NCBI GenBank assembly: GCA_964396415.1 | Contig: CAYNFM010000060.1 | Coordinates: 1 to 21,081 of the forward strand | From: UBA1306 sp964396415 | Lineage (GTDB): Bacteria; Spirochaetota; Spirochaetia; Treponematales; Rectinemataceae | Reading direction: 5' to 3' | Length of the DNA stretch: 21,081 nt | Part shown: piece by piece, positions 6,980-14,470 of the stretch | How positions within the stretch are numbered: position 1 is the first letter of the stretch | How the letters are laid out: each line of letters begins with the position of its first letter | Notes under the pieces: model-generated | Databases searched by the model: none | What the model was told of the DNA's origin: nothing | Seen by the model: only the letters and a program-made list of their open reading frames with translations | Translations under genes and position numbers: made by a program

Positions 6980-8056
6980 ATGGGCGTCGCGAAAGACGCG
7001 ATAGACAGCTTCATCTTCCCCTTCGACAGCGTAGGCTCGAAGCTCCACGCGGTCGTGTTCATCCGATACCGCTACGCCAGCCTCCTGGTCGCCGTCGCGC
7101 TGTACGCCTCGGCCATCCTGGCATCGGGCAGGGCGCTCGGAGTGTCCAGCAACTATTTCGTAATCGAGCCCGTCATCGTCGCGGCCCTGGGCTTCGGTAC
7201 CCGCGGCGGCCTGGTCGCGGGCCTCCTGGGCCTCCCGGCCAATCTCCTCCTCTACGGCATCCTGGGACATCCCGAGTTCTCGCCGGCGAGCAAGCCCATC
7301 GCGGAAGTCTCCGGCCTGGTGGTGGGCTTCTTCTTCGGCCGCCTCGCCGATTATTTCCGCGTCCTGGAGCGGGAGATAAGGAAGCGCATCGCCATCGAGG
7401 CGGCCCTGCGCTCCACGCTCGAAGAGAAGGAGCTCCTGCTGAGGGAGCTTCACCACCGCGTCAAGAACAACCTCGCCGTCATGATCAGCCTAGTCCGGCT
7501 CCAGCGGGGCAGGTCGTCCAATCCCGAGTTCCTCGAGGCGGCGGACCAGCTGACGAGCAGGATCTTCGCGATCTCGCTCGCCCACGATCAGCTTTATAGG
7601 GACCGGGAGCTCGCCGCCGTCGACCCCTCGCGCTACATCGAGGCCCTCGTAGCCAACCTCGCCTCGGGCCTGGGCCTCGAGGCGTCCAGGATCGGCCTGT
7701 CGATGGACACGGAGGGTAGGCTCATCCCCGTCGACGCGGCGATCTCCCTGGGGCTCATCGTGAACGAAGTGCTCATGAATGCCCTCAAGCACGCGTCGTC
7801 GGGGACCGGAGGAAGACCCTCGATCCGGCTCTCGCTCTCGGCCGAAGGGGAGGAATACCGGCTCGCCATCTGCGACGACGGGCCCGGCCCGGGCAAGGCG
7901 GGCGAGGATGCGCCCGGAACCCTGGGCCTGAAGCTGGTTCGCGCCCTCGCCCAGGGGCTCGGCGGCAGGACGGACCTGAGCCCGATCGACGGGAAGGCGG
8001 GTCCGATCGGAGCGCGCTTCGAGCTGACTTTCCCCGCTCAAGGACTCCGGCCTTGA
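6980..8056 (+). CDS. Membrane sensor histidine kinase, HisKA_2 family
   Basis: A 358-residue protein. Residues about 30-135 contain four hydrophobic segments typical of an integral-membrane sensor domain with no large periplasmic loop. A short helical connector (EREIRKRIAIEAALRSTLEEKELLL) leads to the HisKA_2 dimerisation box ELHHRVKNNLAVMISLVRLQ, where H159 is the likely phosphoacceptor. The C-terminal HATPase domain has LIVNEVLMNALKHA (N box) and ICDDGPGPG (G1 box). I chose ATG at 6980 because GGAGGG sits four bases upstream; the frame is open from 6860 but that part spans the promoter. The partner is most likely the receiver protein encoded divergently. The ligand is unknown. Confidence 0.9.
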   Translation: MGVAKDAIDSFIFPFDSVGSKLHAVVFIRYRYASLLVAVALYASAILASGRALGVSSNYFVIEPVIVAALGFGTRGGLVAGLLGLPANLLLYGILGHPEFSPASKPIAEVSGLVVGFFFGRLADYFRVLEREIRKRIAIEAALRSTLEEKELLLRELHHRVKNNLAVMISLVRLQRGRSSNPEFLEAADQLTSRIFAISLAHDQLYRDRELAAVDPSRYIEALVANLASGLGLEASRIGLSMDTEGRLIPVDAAISLGLIVNEVLMNALKHASSGTGGRPSIRLSLSAEGEEYRLAICDDGPGPGKAGEDAPGTLGLKLVRALAQGLGGRTDLSPIDGKAGPIGARFELTFPAQGLRP

Positions 8057-8061
8057 GCGGG
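8033..8061. terminator. First of two tandem hairpins at the kinase/dehydrogenase junction
   Basis: CCCGCTCAAGG (8033-8043) and CCTTGAGCGGG (8051-8061) are perfect 11-base reverse complements around a seven-base loop. The stem includes the last codons and the stop of the kinase gene. No T-tract follows. Confidence 0.5.
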
Positions 8062-8088
8062 CGGCCTCGCGCGCCGCGCGAGGCCGCC
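8060..8088. terminator. Second tandem hairpin, probable bidirectional terminator
   Basis: GGCGGCCTCGCGC (8060-8072) and GCGCGAGGCCGCC (8076-8088) are perfect 13-base reverse complements with a three-base loop. The hairpin fills the gap between two convergent genes and touches the stop of the dehydrogenase gene. Its symmetry means it forms in transcripts from either side. It lacks a T-tract. Confidence 0.6.
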
Positions 8089-9719
8089 TATTCGGCGCTC
8101 ATGTACGGGTAGCGCCAATCGGTCGGCGGATCGAGGTTTTCCTTGAAAGCGCGAGGGCTCGTCCACCGCAGCAGGTTCAAGAGGCTGCCCGCCTTATCGT
8201 TCGTACCCGAGGCTCGGGCCCCTCCGAAGGGCTGGCGGCCGACGACGGCGCCCGTGGGTTTGTCGTTGACGTAGAAGTTGCCGGCCGCTCCGGCCAGGGC
8301 CTTCGACGCCGCGTCGATCGCCCTTCGGTCGCGGGCTATCACCGAGCCGGTGAGCCCGTAGGGAGAGGTCGAGTCCACGAGGCGGTAGGCCGCATCCATG
8401 TCCGCGTCGTCGTAGACGTAGACGCTGAGCGCGGGGCCGAAGAGCTCCGTCTCCATCGTCTCGTAGCGCGGGTCGCGGGCCAGGATTATCGTGGGCTCGA
8501 TGAAGAATCCCCTCGATTTATCGCCCTTCCCCCCGGCGAGGATCCTGGCCTCGCGCGAGGATCCGACCCTTGCCAGGTAGGACATGATATTGTCGAAGGA
8601 GGCCTCGTCGATCACCGCTCCGAGGAAGTTGCGGAAATCGGTCACGCTTCCCATGGTCAGCGACTTGGTCATATCGGCCAAGCCGTCGAGGAAGGAGGGG
8701 CCCATCGAGGCAGGCACGTAGAGCCGCGAGGCGGCGGAGCATTTCTGGCCCTGGTACTCGAACGCGCCTCGGACGGCGGCGACGAGGGCCACGTCGCGGT
8801 CGGCCGAGGGATCCACGAGGACGAAGTTCTTGCCGCCCGTCTCGCCGACGACGCGAGGATAGGTCCGATAGGTGGGAAGCCGGTCGGCGATGCCCTTCCA
8901 GAGCTGCCTGAATACCGCCGTCGAGCCCGTGAAGTGCAGACCGGCGAGCTCGGGCCTCGAGAGCGCGACGCCGCTGACTACCGAGCCCCTGCCCGGCAGG
9001 AAGTTGATGACGCCCGGAGGCAGCCCGGCCTCCTCGTAGAGCTTCATGAGGAAGTAGTTGGAGAGCACCGAGGTCGACGATGGTTTCCAGACGACGACAT
9101 TGCCCATCATCGCGGGGGCGCTCGCCAGATTAGCGGCGATCGACGTGAAGTTGAAGGGAGAGACCGCGTAGACGAAGCCCTCGAGGGGCCGGTAGCTCAT
9201 CAGGTTCCGCTCGTCCCGAAGGCTGCTCGGCTGCTGGGAATAGATCGATTCCATGAACAGGGTATTGATCCTGTAGAAATCTATGGCCTCGCAGGCCGCG
9301 TCGATCTCGGCCTGCTGTGCGGTCTTGGATTGGTTGAGCATCGTCGAGGCGACGAGGAGAGGCCGGTACTTGCCGGCCGCGAGCGCGGCCGCCCTGCGGA
9401 AGGTCGCCGCCCTTTCCTCCCAGGGCATCTCCTCCCATTCGCGCTTGGCCGCGAGCGCGGCCTCGACGGCGGCCTTGACCTCGACCTCGCCGGCCATATG
9501 GTACAAGCCGAGGGAGCTTCCCCGATCATCAGGCCTTAGGATAGGAGCCGTCATCCCTGTTCGGACTTCCTTTCCGCCGATGACGAGGGGTACGTCGAAT
9601 TTCGACCCGAGGAGGCGCTCGATCTCGGCCTTGAGCTTGGCGCGGTCCGCTCCTCCCGGGGCGTAGGAAAAGACCGGCTCGTTGTCCGCCGGAGGCGTCG
9701 AGAGCAAGGCATCGTTCAT
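8088..9719 (-). CDS. pruA: L-glutamate gamma-semialdehyde dehydrogenase (ALDH4 type)
   Basis: A 543-residue aldehyde dehydrogenase. It oxidises glutamate gamma-semialdehyde (from 1-pyrroline-5-carboxylate) to glutamate with NAD+, the second step of proline catabolism. The general-base Glu is E293 in VVGETGGKNF and the nucleophile is C327 in FEYQGQKCSAASRLY. The nucleotide site is marked by SPFNFTSIAANL, VWKPSS and FTGSTAVF. GQKCSAASRLYVP and the C-terminal WRYPYMSAE closely resemble the mitochondrial ALDH4A1 type, and the length agrees. It is a stand-alone enzyme, not fused to proline dehydrogenase, and no such gene is nearby. GGAG lies eight bases before the ATG. It is divergent from the Se/Mo operon, sharing a 166-base intergenic region. 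Confidence 0.93.
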   Translation of the reverse strand: MNDALLSTPPADNEPVFSYAPGGADRAKLKAEIERLLGSKFDVPLVIGGKEVRTGMTAPILRPDDRGSSLGLYHMAGEVEVKAAVEAALAAKREWEEMPWEERAATFRRAAALAAGKYRPLLVASTMLNQSKTAQQAEIDAACEAIDFYRINTLFMESIYSQQPSSLRDERNLMSYRPLEGFVYAVSPFNFTSIAANLASAPAMMGNVVVWKPSSTSVLSNYFLMKLYEEAGLPPGVINFLPGRGSVVSGVALSRPELAGLHFTGSTAVFRQLWKGIADRLPTYRTYPRVVGETGGKNFVLVDPSADRDVALVAAVRGAFEYQGQKCSAASRLYVPASMGPSFLDGLADMTKSLTMGSVTDFRNFLGAVIDEASFDNIMSYLARVGSSREARILAGGKGDKSRGFFIEPTIILARDPRYETMETELFGPALSVYVYDDADMDAAYRLVDSTSPYGLTGSVIARDRRAIDAASKALAGAAGNFYVNDKPTGAVVGRQPFGGARASGTNDKAGSLLNLLRWTSPRAFKENLDPPTDWRYPYMSAE

Positions 9720-9808
9720 GGCTACTCCAGATATATCAGTTTGATTTCAGGAGTACTATCCTCAAAAAACCGAGTTTTTGCAAGCTCTTTCCCCGATGGG
9801 GCCGGATC

Positions 9809-9837
9809 TTGACCGGTTCACGCGCCCATGATATCCC
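9809..9837 (+). promoter_or_regulatory. Weak candidate promoter for the Se/Mo operon
   Basis: TTGACC (9809-9814) is followed after 17 bases by TATCCC (9832-9837), a poor -10. The -35-like box is the best one upstream of the operon. The surrounding region 9720-9885 is clearly more AT-rich than the neighbouring genes and also contains a small AT hairpin (AAAAAC-CGA-GTTTTT, 9765-9779). Confidence 0.25.
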
Positions 9838-9848
9838 TGATATGGAAT

Positions 9849-9870
9849 ACTCATGCCGTGAATAATGAGT
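9849..9870. promoter_or_regulatory. Inverted repeat, possible operator of the PadR-YqeC protein
   Basis: ACTCAT (9849-9854) and ATGAGT (9865-9870) are perfect inverted arms separated by ten bases, just upstream of the favoured start at 9886. PadR regulators usually bind inverted repeats of the form ATGT-N8-ACAT, so this is similar in layout but not in exact sequence. A second short repeat, ATATC-CCT-GATAT, lies at 9831-9843. Confidence 0.3.
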
Positions 9871-9885
9871 GCCAAGGGAAGGCCG

Positions 9886-11220
9886 ATGGCTTCGCGAAGC
9901 GACCTGACTTCGTCCTCGATGGAATATTCCCTGCTCGGCCTCCTCGGCGATCGGCCCATGCACGGCTACGAACTTCACCGCGAGTTAAGGGGGAGGACCG
10001 GGCTCGGGCTCATCTGGACGATCAAGCAGGCCCAGCTCTACGCGCTTCTCGCCAAGCTCGAGTCCGAGGGACTCATAGCCGCCGAGCTCTCGGCGCAGGG
10101 CAACAGGCCGACGCGCAGGGTCTTCCACCTTACCCATGCGGGACGGGCCGCCTTCGATTCCTGGCTTCGCCGCCCGTCGGCGAGAAGGGACTTCAGGCTG
10201 GACTTCCTCGCGAAGCTCTTCTTCGCCCGACGCGGAGACTCGAGCCTGGCCCGAGCCCTCCTGACCGAGCAGCGAAGACTCTGCGCGCTTTGGCTCGGCG
10301 AGATGCGCGAGCGCGGCGCCTCGTGCCGGGACGGAAGCCCGGACGCGCCGGTATATCGCTTCAGGATCGGCCAGCTCGAGTCCATGCTTGCCTGGCTCGA
10401 CGAGTGCATCGCCTCCGCGGGACTCGGCTCGAGGCCCCGCCTGTGCGAGATCCTCGGTATTCGCCCCGATCCCGCGGGACGCCGAGCCGTCGTGGTCGCC
10501 CTGGTCGGCGCCGGAGGCAAGACGAGCGCCCTGTTCGCCCTCGCCCGCGAGCTCCGCGACTTTAGGGTGATAGCCACCGCGACGACGCGGCTGCGCGACC
10601 CTCGAGCCGAGACCGGCAGGTCCTTCGACCGGGTCGCGATCGACGGCGACGCCGAGGGATTCGCGCCCAGGCGAGGCGGCGGCGCTCTCGTCGTCGCCTC
10701 GGCATCGGAAGAGGAGGACCGGAAGCTGATCGGAATGGATCCTTCGCGCGTCGAAGCCCTTCGCGAATCCGCGGACTTCGTCCTCGTCGAGGCCGACGGC
10801 GCGCGCGGACTTTCGATAAAGGCCCCAGCCTCGTGGGAGCCCGTCGTTCCGGGTTGCGCCGACCTCGTCGTCGGCGTCGTGGGCTTGGATTGCCTCGGCA
10901 AGGCCGTCGGTCCGGGTTTCGCGCATCGTCCCGAAATCCTCGGGCCCCTCGTCGGCTGCGCGGAGGGGGAGCCGCTGCGGCCGGAGCACCTGCTCCGCCT
11001 CGCTCGCGCGCCCGAGGGCCTGTTCAAGGGCGCGCCGAGCGGCGCCCGCCGCGCGATAGTCCTCAACAAGGCCGACGCCGCGCCGCCCGAGACGACCCGC
11101 GCCCTCGTCGAGGCATTGGCAGAGGAGGACTCGCCCGCCGACGCCATCGTAGCCTGCTCCCTCCGCGACGGGAATGGCGCCCTCGAGATCGCGTCCTCAT
11201 GGCGGAGGGCCCCGGCATGA
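9886..11220 (+). CDS. yqeC: PadR-family regulator fused to selenium cofactor biosynthesis protein YqeC
   Basis: A 444-residue protein with two complete parts. Residues about 10-185 are a PadR regulator: a winged helix (SLLGLLGDRPMHGYELHREL, then QAQLYALLAKLESEGLIAAE and RVFHLTHAGRAAFDSWL), and the helical C-terminal domain used for dimerisation (FRLDFLAKLFFARRG to RIGQLESMLAWLDECI). After a linker of about five residues, 190-444 are YqeC: a P-loop VALVGAGGKTS (GAGGKT at 208-213), VIATATTRL, DFVLVEADGARGLSIKAP, VVGLDCLGKAV, and IVLNKAD near the end. YqeC is needed for selenium-dependent molybdenum hydroxylases; its reaction is not settled. I favour ATG 9886 with AAGGGAAGG just upstream; ATG 9865 is possible. 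No internal start with a ribosome site precedes the YqeC part. It overlaps yqeB by four bases. Confidence 0.9.
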   Translation: MASRSDLTSSSMEYSLLGLLGDRPMHGYELHRELRGRTGLGLIWTIKQAQLYALLAKLESEGLIAAELSAQGNRPTRRVFHLTHAGRAAFDSWLRRPSARRDFRLDFLAKLFFARRGDSSLARALLTEQRRLCALWLGEMRERGASCRDGSPDAPVYRFRIGQLESMLAWLDECIASAGLGSRPRLCEILGIRPDPAGRRAVVVALVGAGGKTSALFALARELRDFRVIATATTRLRDPRAETGRSFDRVAIDGDAEGFAPRRGGGALVVASASEEEDRKLIGMDPSRVEALRESADFVLVEADGARGLSIKAPASWEPVVPGCADLVVGVVGLDCLGKAVGPGFAHRPEILGPLVGCAEGEPLRPEHLLRLARAPEGLFKGAPSGARRAIVLNKADAAPPETTRALVEALAEEDSPADAIVACSLRDGNGALEIASSWRRAPA

Positions 11221-12035
11221 CCCGCGGCGGCAAGGGGCTCGTCCTCGTCCGGGGTGCGGGCGACCTGGCCACGGGGACGATCGTCCGCCTTTCGCGCGCG
11301 GGCTTCCTCGTAGCCGCGCTGGAGATCGAGCGCCCGACGGCCATCAGGAGGACGGTGGCCCTGGCGGAAGCTGTCTACGAGGGCGAGGCGGAAGTAGAGG
11401 GCGTCAAGGCTAGACTCGTAGCGAGCGTACGCGAGCTCTTGTCCGCGGTCGCTCCCGGGGTCGTGCCCATCCTGGTGGACCGCGACTGCTCCTCGCTCAC
11501 CGCCCTCGAGCCCGTCGCCCTCGTCGACGCCATCGTCGCCAAGCGCAGCCTGGGGACCTTCATCGGCATGGCGCCGATAGTGGTCGCCCTGGGACCGGGC
11601 TTCTCGGCCGGAGTCGACGCCCATGCCGTCATCGAGACGAACCGCGGCCACGACCTCGGCCGCGTCCTGTGGCGCGGGGAGGCCGAGCCGGACAGCGCCG
11701 TGCCGGGAAGCGTAGGCGGCTACGCGGCCGAGCGCGTGTTGCGCGCGGGAGGCGCGGGGAGGCTTCGCCCGCTGCGCGAGATCGGGGAGATAGTCGGGGC
11801 CGGGGACGCCGTCTTCGAGATCGAGGGCGACGAAGGCGGCGTCGCCGCGTCGAGGATAGGCGGAGTCGTCCGGGGAATCCTCAGGGAGGGCTTTCCCGCC
11901 TGGGCGGGCCTCAAGGCGGCGGACGTCGATCCGAGGGCGCGGCGCGAGAGCTGCTTCAGCGTCTCGGACAAGGCGAGGGCCGTCGGGGGCGGCGTCCTCG
12001 AGGCGATTCTCTCGCTGGGCGCGCGGCCCGCATGA
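11217..12035 (+). CDS. yqeB: Selenium-dependent molybdenum cofactor maturation protein YqeB (EF2563 family)
   Basis: A 272-residue protein. The N-terminal LVLVRGAGDLATGTIVRLSRAGF is a Rossmann-like start, followed by ALEIERPTAIRRTVALAEAV, which is highly characteristic of the EF2563/YqeB family. The C-terminal half has GMAPIVVALGPGFSAGVDAHAVIETNRGHDLGRV and an SH3/biotinyl-like segment (IGEIVGAGDAVFEI, then GGVVRGILREGFP). Genetic and comparative evidence links the family to activation of selenium-dependent molybdenum hydroxylases; the biochemical step is not known to me. ATG 11217 overlaps the previous stop by four bases with GGAGGG seven bases upstream. An in-frame ATG at 11199 is less likely. 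Confidence 0.92.
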   Translation: MTRGGKGLVLVRGAGDLATGTIVRLSRAGFLVAALEIERPTAIRRTVALAEAVYEGEAEVEGVKARLVASVRELLSAVAPGVVPILVDRDCSSLTALEPVALVDAIVAKRSLGTFIGMAPIVVALGPGFSAGVDAHAVIETNRGHDLGRVLWRGEAEPDSAVPGSVGGYAAERVLRAGGAGRLRPLREIGEIVGAGDAVFEIEGDEGGVAASRIGGVVRGILREGFPAWAGLKAADVDPRARRESCFSVSDKARAVGGGVLEAILSLGARPA

Positions 12036-13171
12036 TCTACCTGGACAACGCGGCCACGAGCTTCCCCAAAGCGCCCGGCGTGGCCGAGGCCGTCGCGCGG
12101 CAGCTGGCCGAAGGGGGCGGCAGCGCCGGACGGGCCGGCCACGCTTTCGCGCTGGACGCGAGCCGCGTCCTCTTCGAGGCCCGCGAGGAGCTCGCGCGGA
12201 TCCTCGGACTACCCGACGCGCGGCGGCTCGTCTTCTGCAAGAGCGCCACCGAGGCCCTCAACCTCGCGCTGCTCGGCGCCCTGCCGGCCGGCGGTACCGT
12301 CGCCGCGAGCGACCTCGAGCACAACTCGGTGATGAGACCGCTGCGCCATCTCGAATCCTCTAGGGGTCTCCGCATTCTCGTCTTCGGCTGCGACGCCGCG
12401 GGCAATCCGCGGCCCGGCGAGCTCGAGGCTGCCCTCGCCGCGAAGCCGGACCTCCTCGTCGCTACGGCGGCCAGCAACGTAACGGGAGCCCTCCTTCCCA
12501 TCGGCGAGATCGCGCTGGCCTGTCGGAAGGCGGGCGTGCCGATCTGCGTGGACGGCTCCCAGATCACCGGCCACGCCCCGATCGACGTCGAAGGGCTCGG
12601 TATCGACTATTTCTGCTTCTCGGGCCACAAGGGATTGCTCGGCCCCGGAGGCACGGGCGGCCTCTGCCTCGGGCCGGGCACGGATCCCGAGCCCCTCCTC
12701 CGCGGCGGGACGGGAAGCGCTTCCGAATCCGAGGAGCAACCCGATGACCTTCCCGACCGCTACGAGGCGGGTACGCAGAATGTCTCCGGCCTGGCCGGGC
12801 TGCTCGCCGCCGCGCGCTTCCTCGAGGCTATGGGACTCGAGAAGGTCCGGATCCGAGAGAGGGCCATCACGGATCGCCTTGTTCGCGGGCTGGCCGGCCT
12901 GAAGGGCGTCGCGCTTCACGGTCCCCCGGCGGGGATTTCGCGGGCGCCCATCGTGAGCCTGTCGGCCCCGGGGATAGACCTCGGCGAACTCGCTCGCGCG
13001 CTGGACGGGCGCGGCGTCGCCGCGCGGGCGGGACTTCACTGCGCCCCCGCGGCCCACCGCAGCATCGGGACTTTCGTTCTCGGCGGCAGCCTCAGGCTCT
13101 CCCCCGGCTTCTTCACGACCGAGGCCGAAGTCGACGAGACGCTGCGTATCATGGAGGAGCTCACTGGATGA
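12032..13171 (+). CDS. Class V aminotransferase / cysteine desulfurase-like protein of the Se-Mo cluster
   Basis: A 379-residue PLP enzyme of the NifS/SufS group. It begins IYLDNAATSFPKAPGV. The PLP-binding lysine is K200 in FCFSGHKGLLGPGGTG, and the catalytic Cys is C337 in ARAGLHCAPAAHRSIGT. RYEAGTQNVSGLAGLL is also typical. It would release sulphur or selenium from cysteine or selenocysteine as a persulphide or selenide. In the homologous Enterococcus faecalis-type clusters such a protein accompanies SelD and YedF, so a role in feeding Se (or S) to the molybdenum cofactor is likely but inferred. It overlaps yqeB and selD by four bases on each side. Length is close to that of the group. Confidence 0.9.
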   Translation: MIYLDNAATSFPKAPGVAEAVARQLAEGGGSAGRAGHAFALDASRVLFEAREELARILGLPDARRLVFCKSATEALNLALLGALPAGGTVAASDLEHNSVMRPLRHLESSRGLRILVFGCDAAGNPRPGELEAALAAKPDLLVATAASNVTGALLPIGEIALACRKAGVPICVDGSQITGHAPIDVEGLGIDYFCFSGHKGLLGPGGTGGLCLGPGTDPEPLLRGGTGSASESEEQPDDLPDRYEAGTQNVSGLAGLLAAARFLEAMGLEKVRIRERAITDRLVRGLAGLKGVALHGPPAGISRAPIVSLSAPGIDLGELARALDGRGVAARAGLHCAPAAHRSIGTFVLGGSLRLSPGFFTTEAEVDETLRIMEELTG

Positions 13172-14208
13172 GCGGAATGCCCGCCCTTACGACGCTGACG
13201 CGTTTCTCGGGCTGCGGGGCCAAGCTCGGCCCCGGTCTCCTCGAAAAGGCCCTCTGCGGCCTCTCGCAGCCGGCCTACCCCGACCTGATCGCCGCCTTCG
13301 AAGGCGGCGAGGACGCCGGTCTCTACCGCGTCGGCCCCGGCCTCGCCCTGGTCCAGACCGTCGACTTCTTCCCGCCCATCGTGGACGATCCCTTCCTCTT
13401 CGGCCGCATCGCCGCCGCCAACGCCCTTTCCGACGTCTACGCCATGGGCGGCCGCCCCGTGACCGCCCTCGCCCTCGTCTGCTTCCCGGCCGCCTCCCTC
13501 GGCCTCGAGAGCCTCCGGGCCATGATGGAAGGCGGCATCGACGGCCTCGCCGAAGCCGGATGCGCCCTCCTGGGCGGACACAGCATCGAGGATCCCGAGC
13601 CCAAGCTGGGCTACGCGGTCACGGGCTTCGTCGACCCCGAGCGCGCGTGGAGGAACAACGCCCTCGAGCCCGGCCTCGCCCTCATCCTCACCAAGCCCAT
13701 CGGCACCGGCCTCGTGAACATGGCCCTGCGCGCCCGATGCGCCTCCGCGGAAGCCGTCAAGGCCTCCCACTCGTCCATGGCTCGGCTCAACAAATCCGCC
13801 GCCGAGATCCTCTCGGCCTTCCCCGTCCGCGCCTGCACCGACGTGACGGGCTTCGGCCTCGCGGGCCACGCGGCCGAGATGGCGGCCGGCCCGCGTTGCG
13901 GCCTGCGCCTCTTCGCGGGCGAAGTCCACCTGCTTCCGGGCGCGGCCGAGTACGCGGCCATGGGCCTCGTGCCCGAGGGCGCGTGGCGCAACAGGGAAGG
14001 GAGGCTCAAGGCCCTCCGGAACTACTCCGCCGTCTCGCCCGAGCTCCTCGATATCCTCTTCGACCCCCAGACCTCGGGCGGCCTCCTCGCGGCCCTTCCC
14101 GCGGCCGCGGCGCGGGAAGCCCTGGATGCCCTGACGGCGGCAGGAGAGGAGGCGCGCTTAGTGGGGGAGAGCGGCGGCCCGCGCGGGGAGGTGGACATTG
14201 TCCCTTGA
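13168..14208 (+). CDS. selD: Selenide, water dikinase (selenophosphate synthetase)
   Basis: A 346-residue SelD that makes monoselenophosphate from selenide and ATP. The active site is in RFSGCGAKLGPG, with C16 and K19 as the expected catalytic pair; the position that is Sec in some species is Cys here. TVDFFPPIVDDPFLFGRIAAANALSDVYAMGG, GGHSIEDPEPKLGYAVTG, CTDVTGFGLAGHAAEM and DPQTSGGLLAALP are all conserved blocks of the AIR-synthase fold, so the protein looks complete. There is no selA, selB, selC or ybbB in view; the context ties it to selenium-dependent molybdenum enzymes, but the same pool could serve other uses. Its ATG overlaps the previous stop by four bases, and the DUF3343 gene starts within its last codons. 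Confidence 0.95.
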   Translation: MSGMPALTTLTRFSGCGAKLGPGLLEKALCGLSQPAYPDLIAAFEGGEDAGLYRVGPGLALVQTVDFFPPIVDDPFLFGRIAAANALSDVYAMGGRPVTALALVCFPAASLGLESLRAMMEGGIDGLAEAGCALLGGHSIEDPEPKLGYAVTGFVDPERAWRNNALEPGLALILTKPIGTGLVNMALRARCASAEAVKASHSSMARLNKSAAEILSAFPVRACTDVTGFGLAGHAAEMAAGPRCGLRLFAGEVHLLPGAAEYAAMGLVPEGAWRNREGRLKALRNYSAVSPELLDILFDPQTSGGLLAALPAAAAREALDALTAAGEEARLVGESGGPRGEVDIVP

Positions 14209-14470
14209 GACCCGGTCGCTCATCGCCACCTTCCGGACGAGCCACGACGCCCTGCGAGCCGAGCGCGAGGTCAGGACGCGCGGCATCGAAGCCGAGCTCA
14301 TCCCCGTCCCGCGGGAGATCGCGAGCGATTGCGGCTTCTGCCTCCTCATGCCGGAGAAGGAAGGCCGCGCGGCGGTGCCGGGCATCGACGCGGAGAGCGC
14401 CTGGCTCGTCGCCGAGAGCCGCATCGGCGAGGGGCTCAGGAAGGAGAAGCGCTATGAGCGGATCGCGTAA
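14198..14470 (+). CDS. DUF3343 protein, putative Se/S carrier-like
   Basis: A 90-residue protein with the DUF3343 pattern: LIATFRTSHDALRAEREVRTRGIEAELIPVPREIASDCGFCLLM, in which PVPREISSDCGF is the hallmark and the Cys pair (DCGFC) is probably functional. Members occur next to yedF and selD in selenium-dependent molybdenum hydroxylase clusters and have been suggested to carry selenium or sulphur. The start is TTG at 14198, eleven bases inside the 3' end of selD, with GGGGAGGT about five bases upstream; no ATG or GTG in this frame fits. The 3' end overlaps yedF by 17 bases. The role is inferred from context. Confidence 0.85.
   Translation: MSLETRSLIATFRTSHDALRAEREVRTRGIEAELIPVPREIASDCGFCLLMPEKEGRAAVPGIDAESAWLVAESRIGEGLRKEKRYERIA

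Noticed and set aside
10833..11216. Upstream extension of the yqeB frame
   Set aside because: It overlaps the YqeC coding region out of frame and has no family similarity; ATG 11217 has a ribosome site and the standard start of the family.
10038..11651. Long minus-strand frame of 537 codons opposite padR-yqeC and yqeB
   Set aside because: The composition is typical of antisense reading in GC-rich DNA (Ser/Arg/Ala rich) and no family motif is visible.
11669..12031. Upstream extension of the aminotransferase frame
   Set aside because: Arg/Gly-rich shadow of yqeB; the true protein starts at 12032 with IYLDNAATSFP.
13168..13240. Selenocysteine in SelD or another in-frame TGA read as Sec
   Set aside because: The SelD active-site codon is TGC (Cys16), and no gene in the window shows a conserved family continuing through a TGA.
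13560..14453. Upstream extension of the yedF frame over selD
   Set aside because: Out-of-frame shadow of selD; the ATG at 14454 has a good ribosome site and starts the TusA-like domain.
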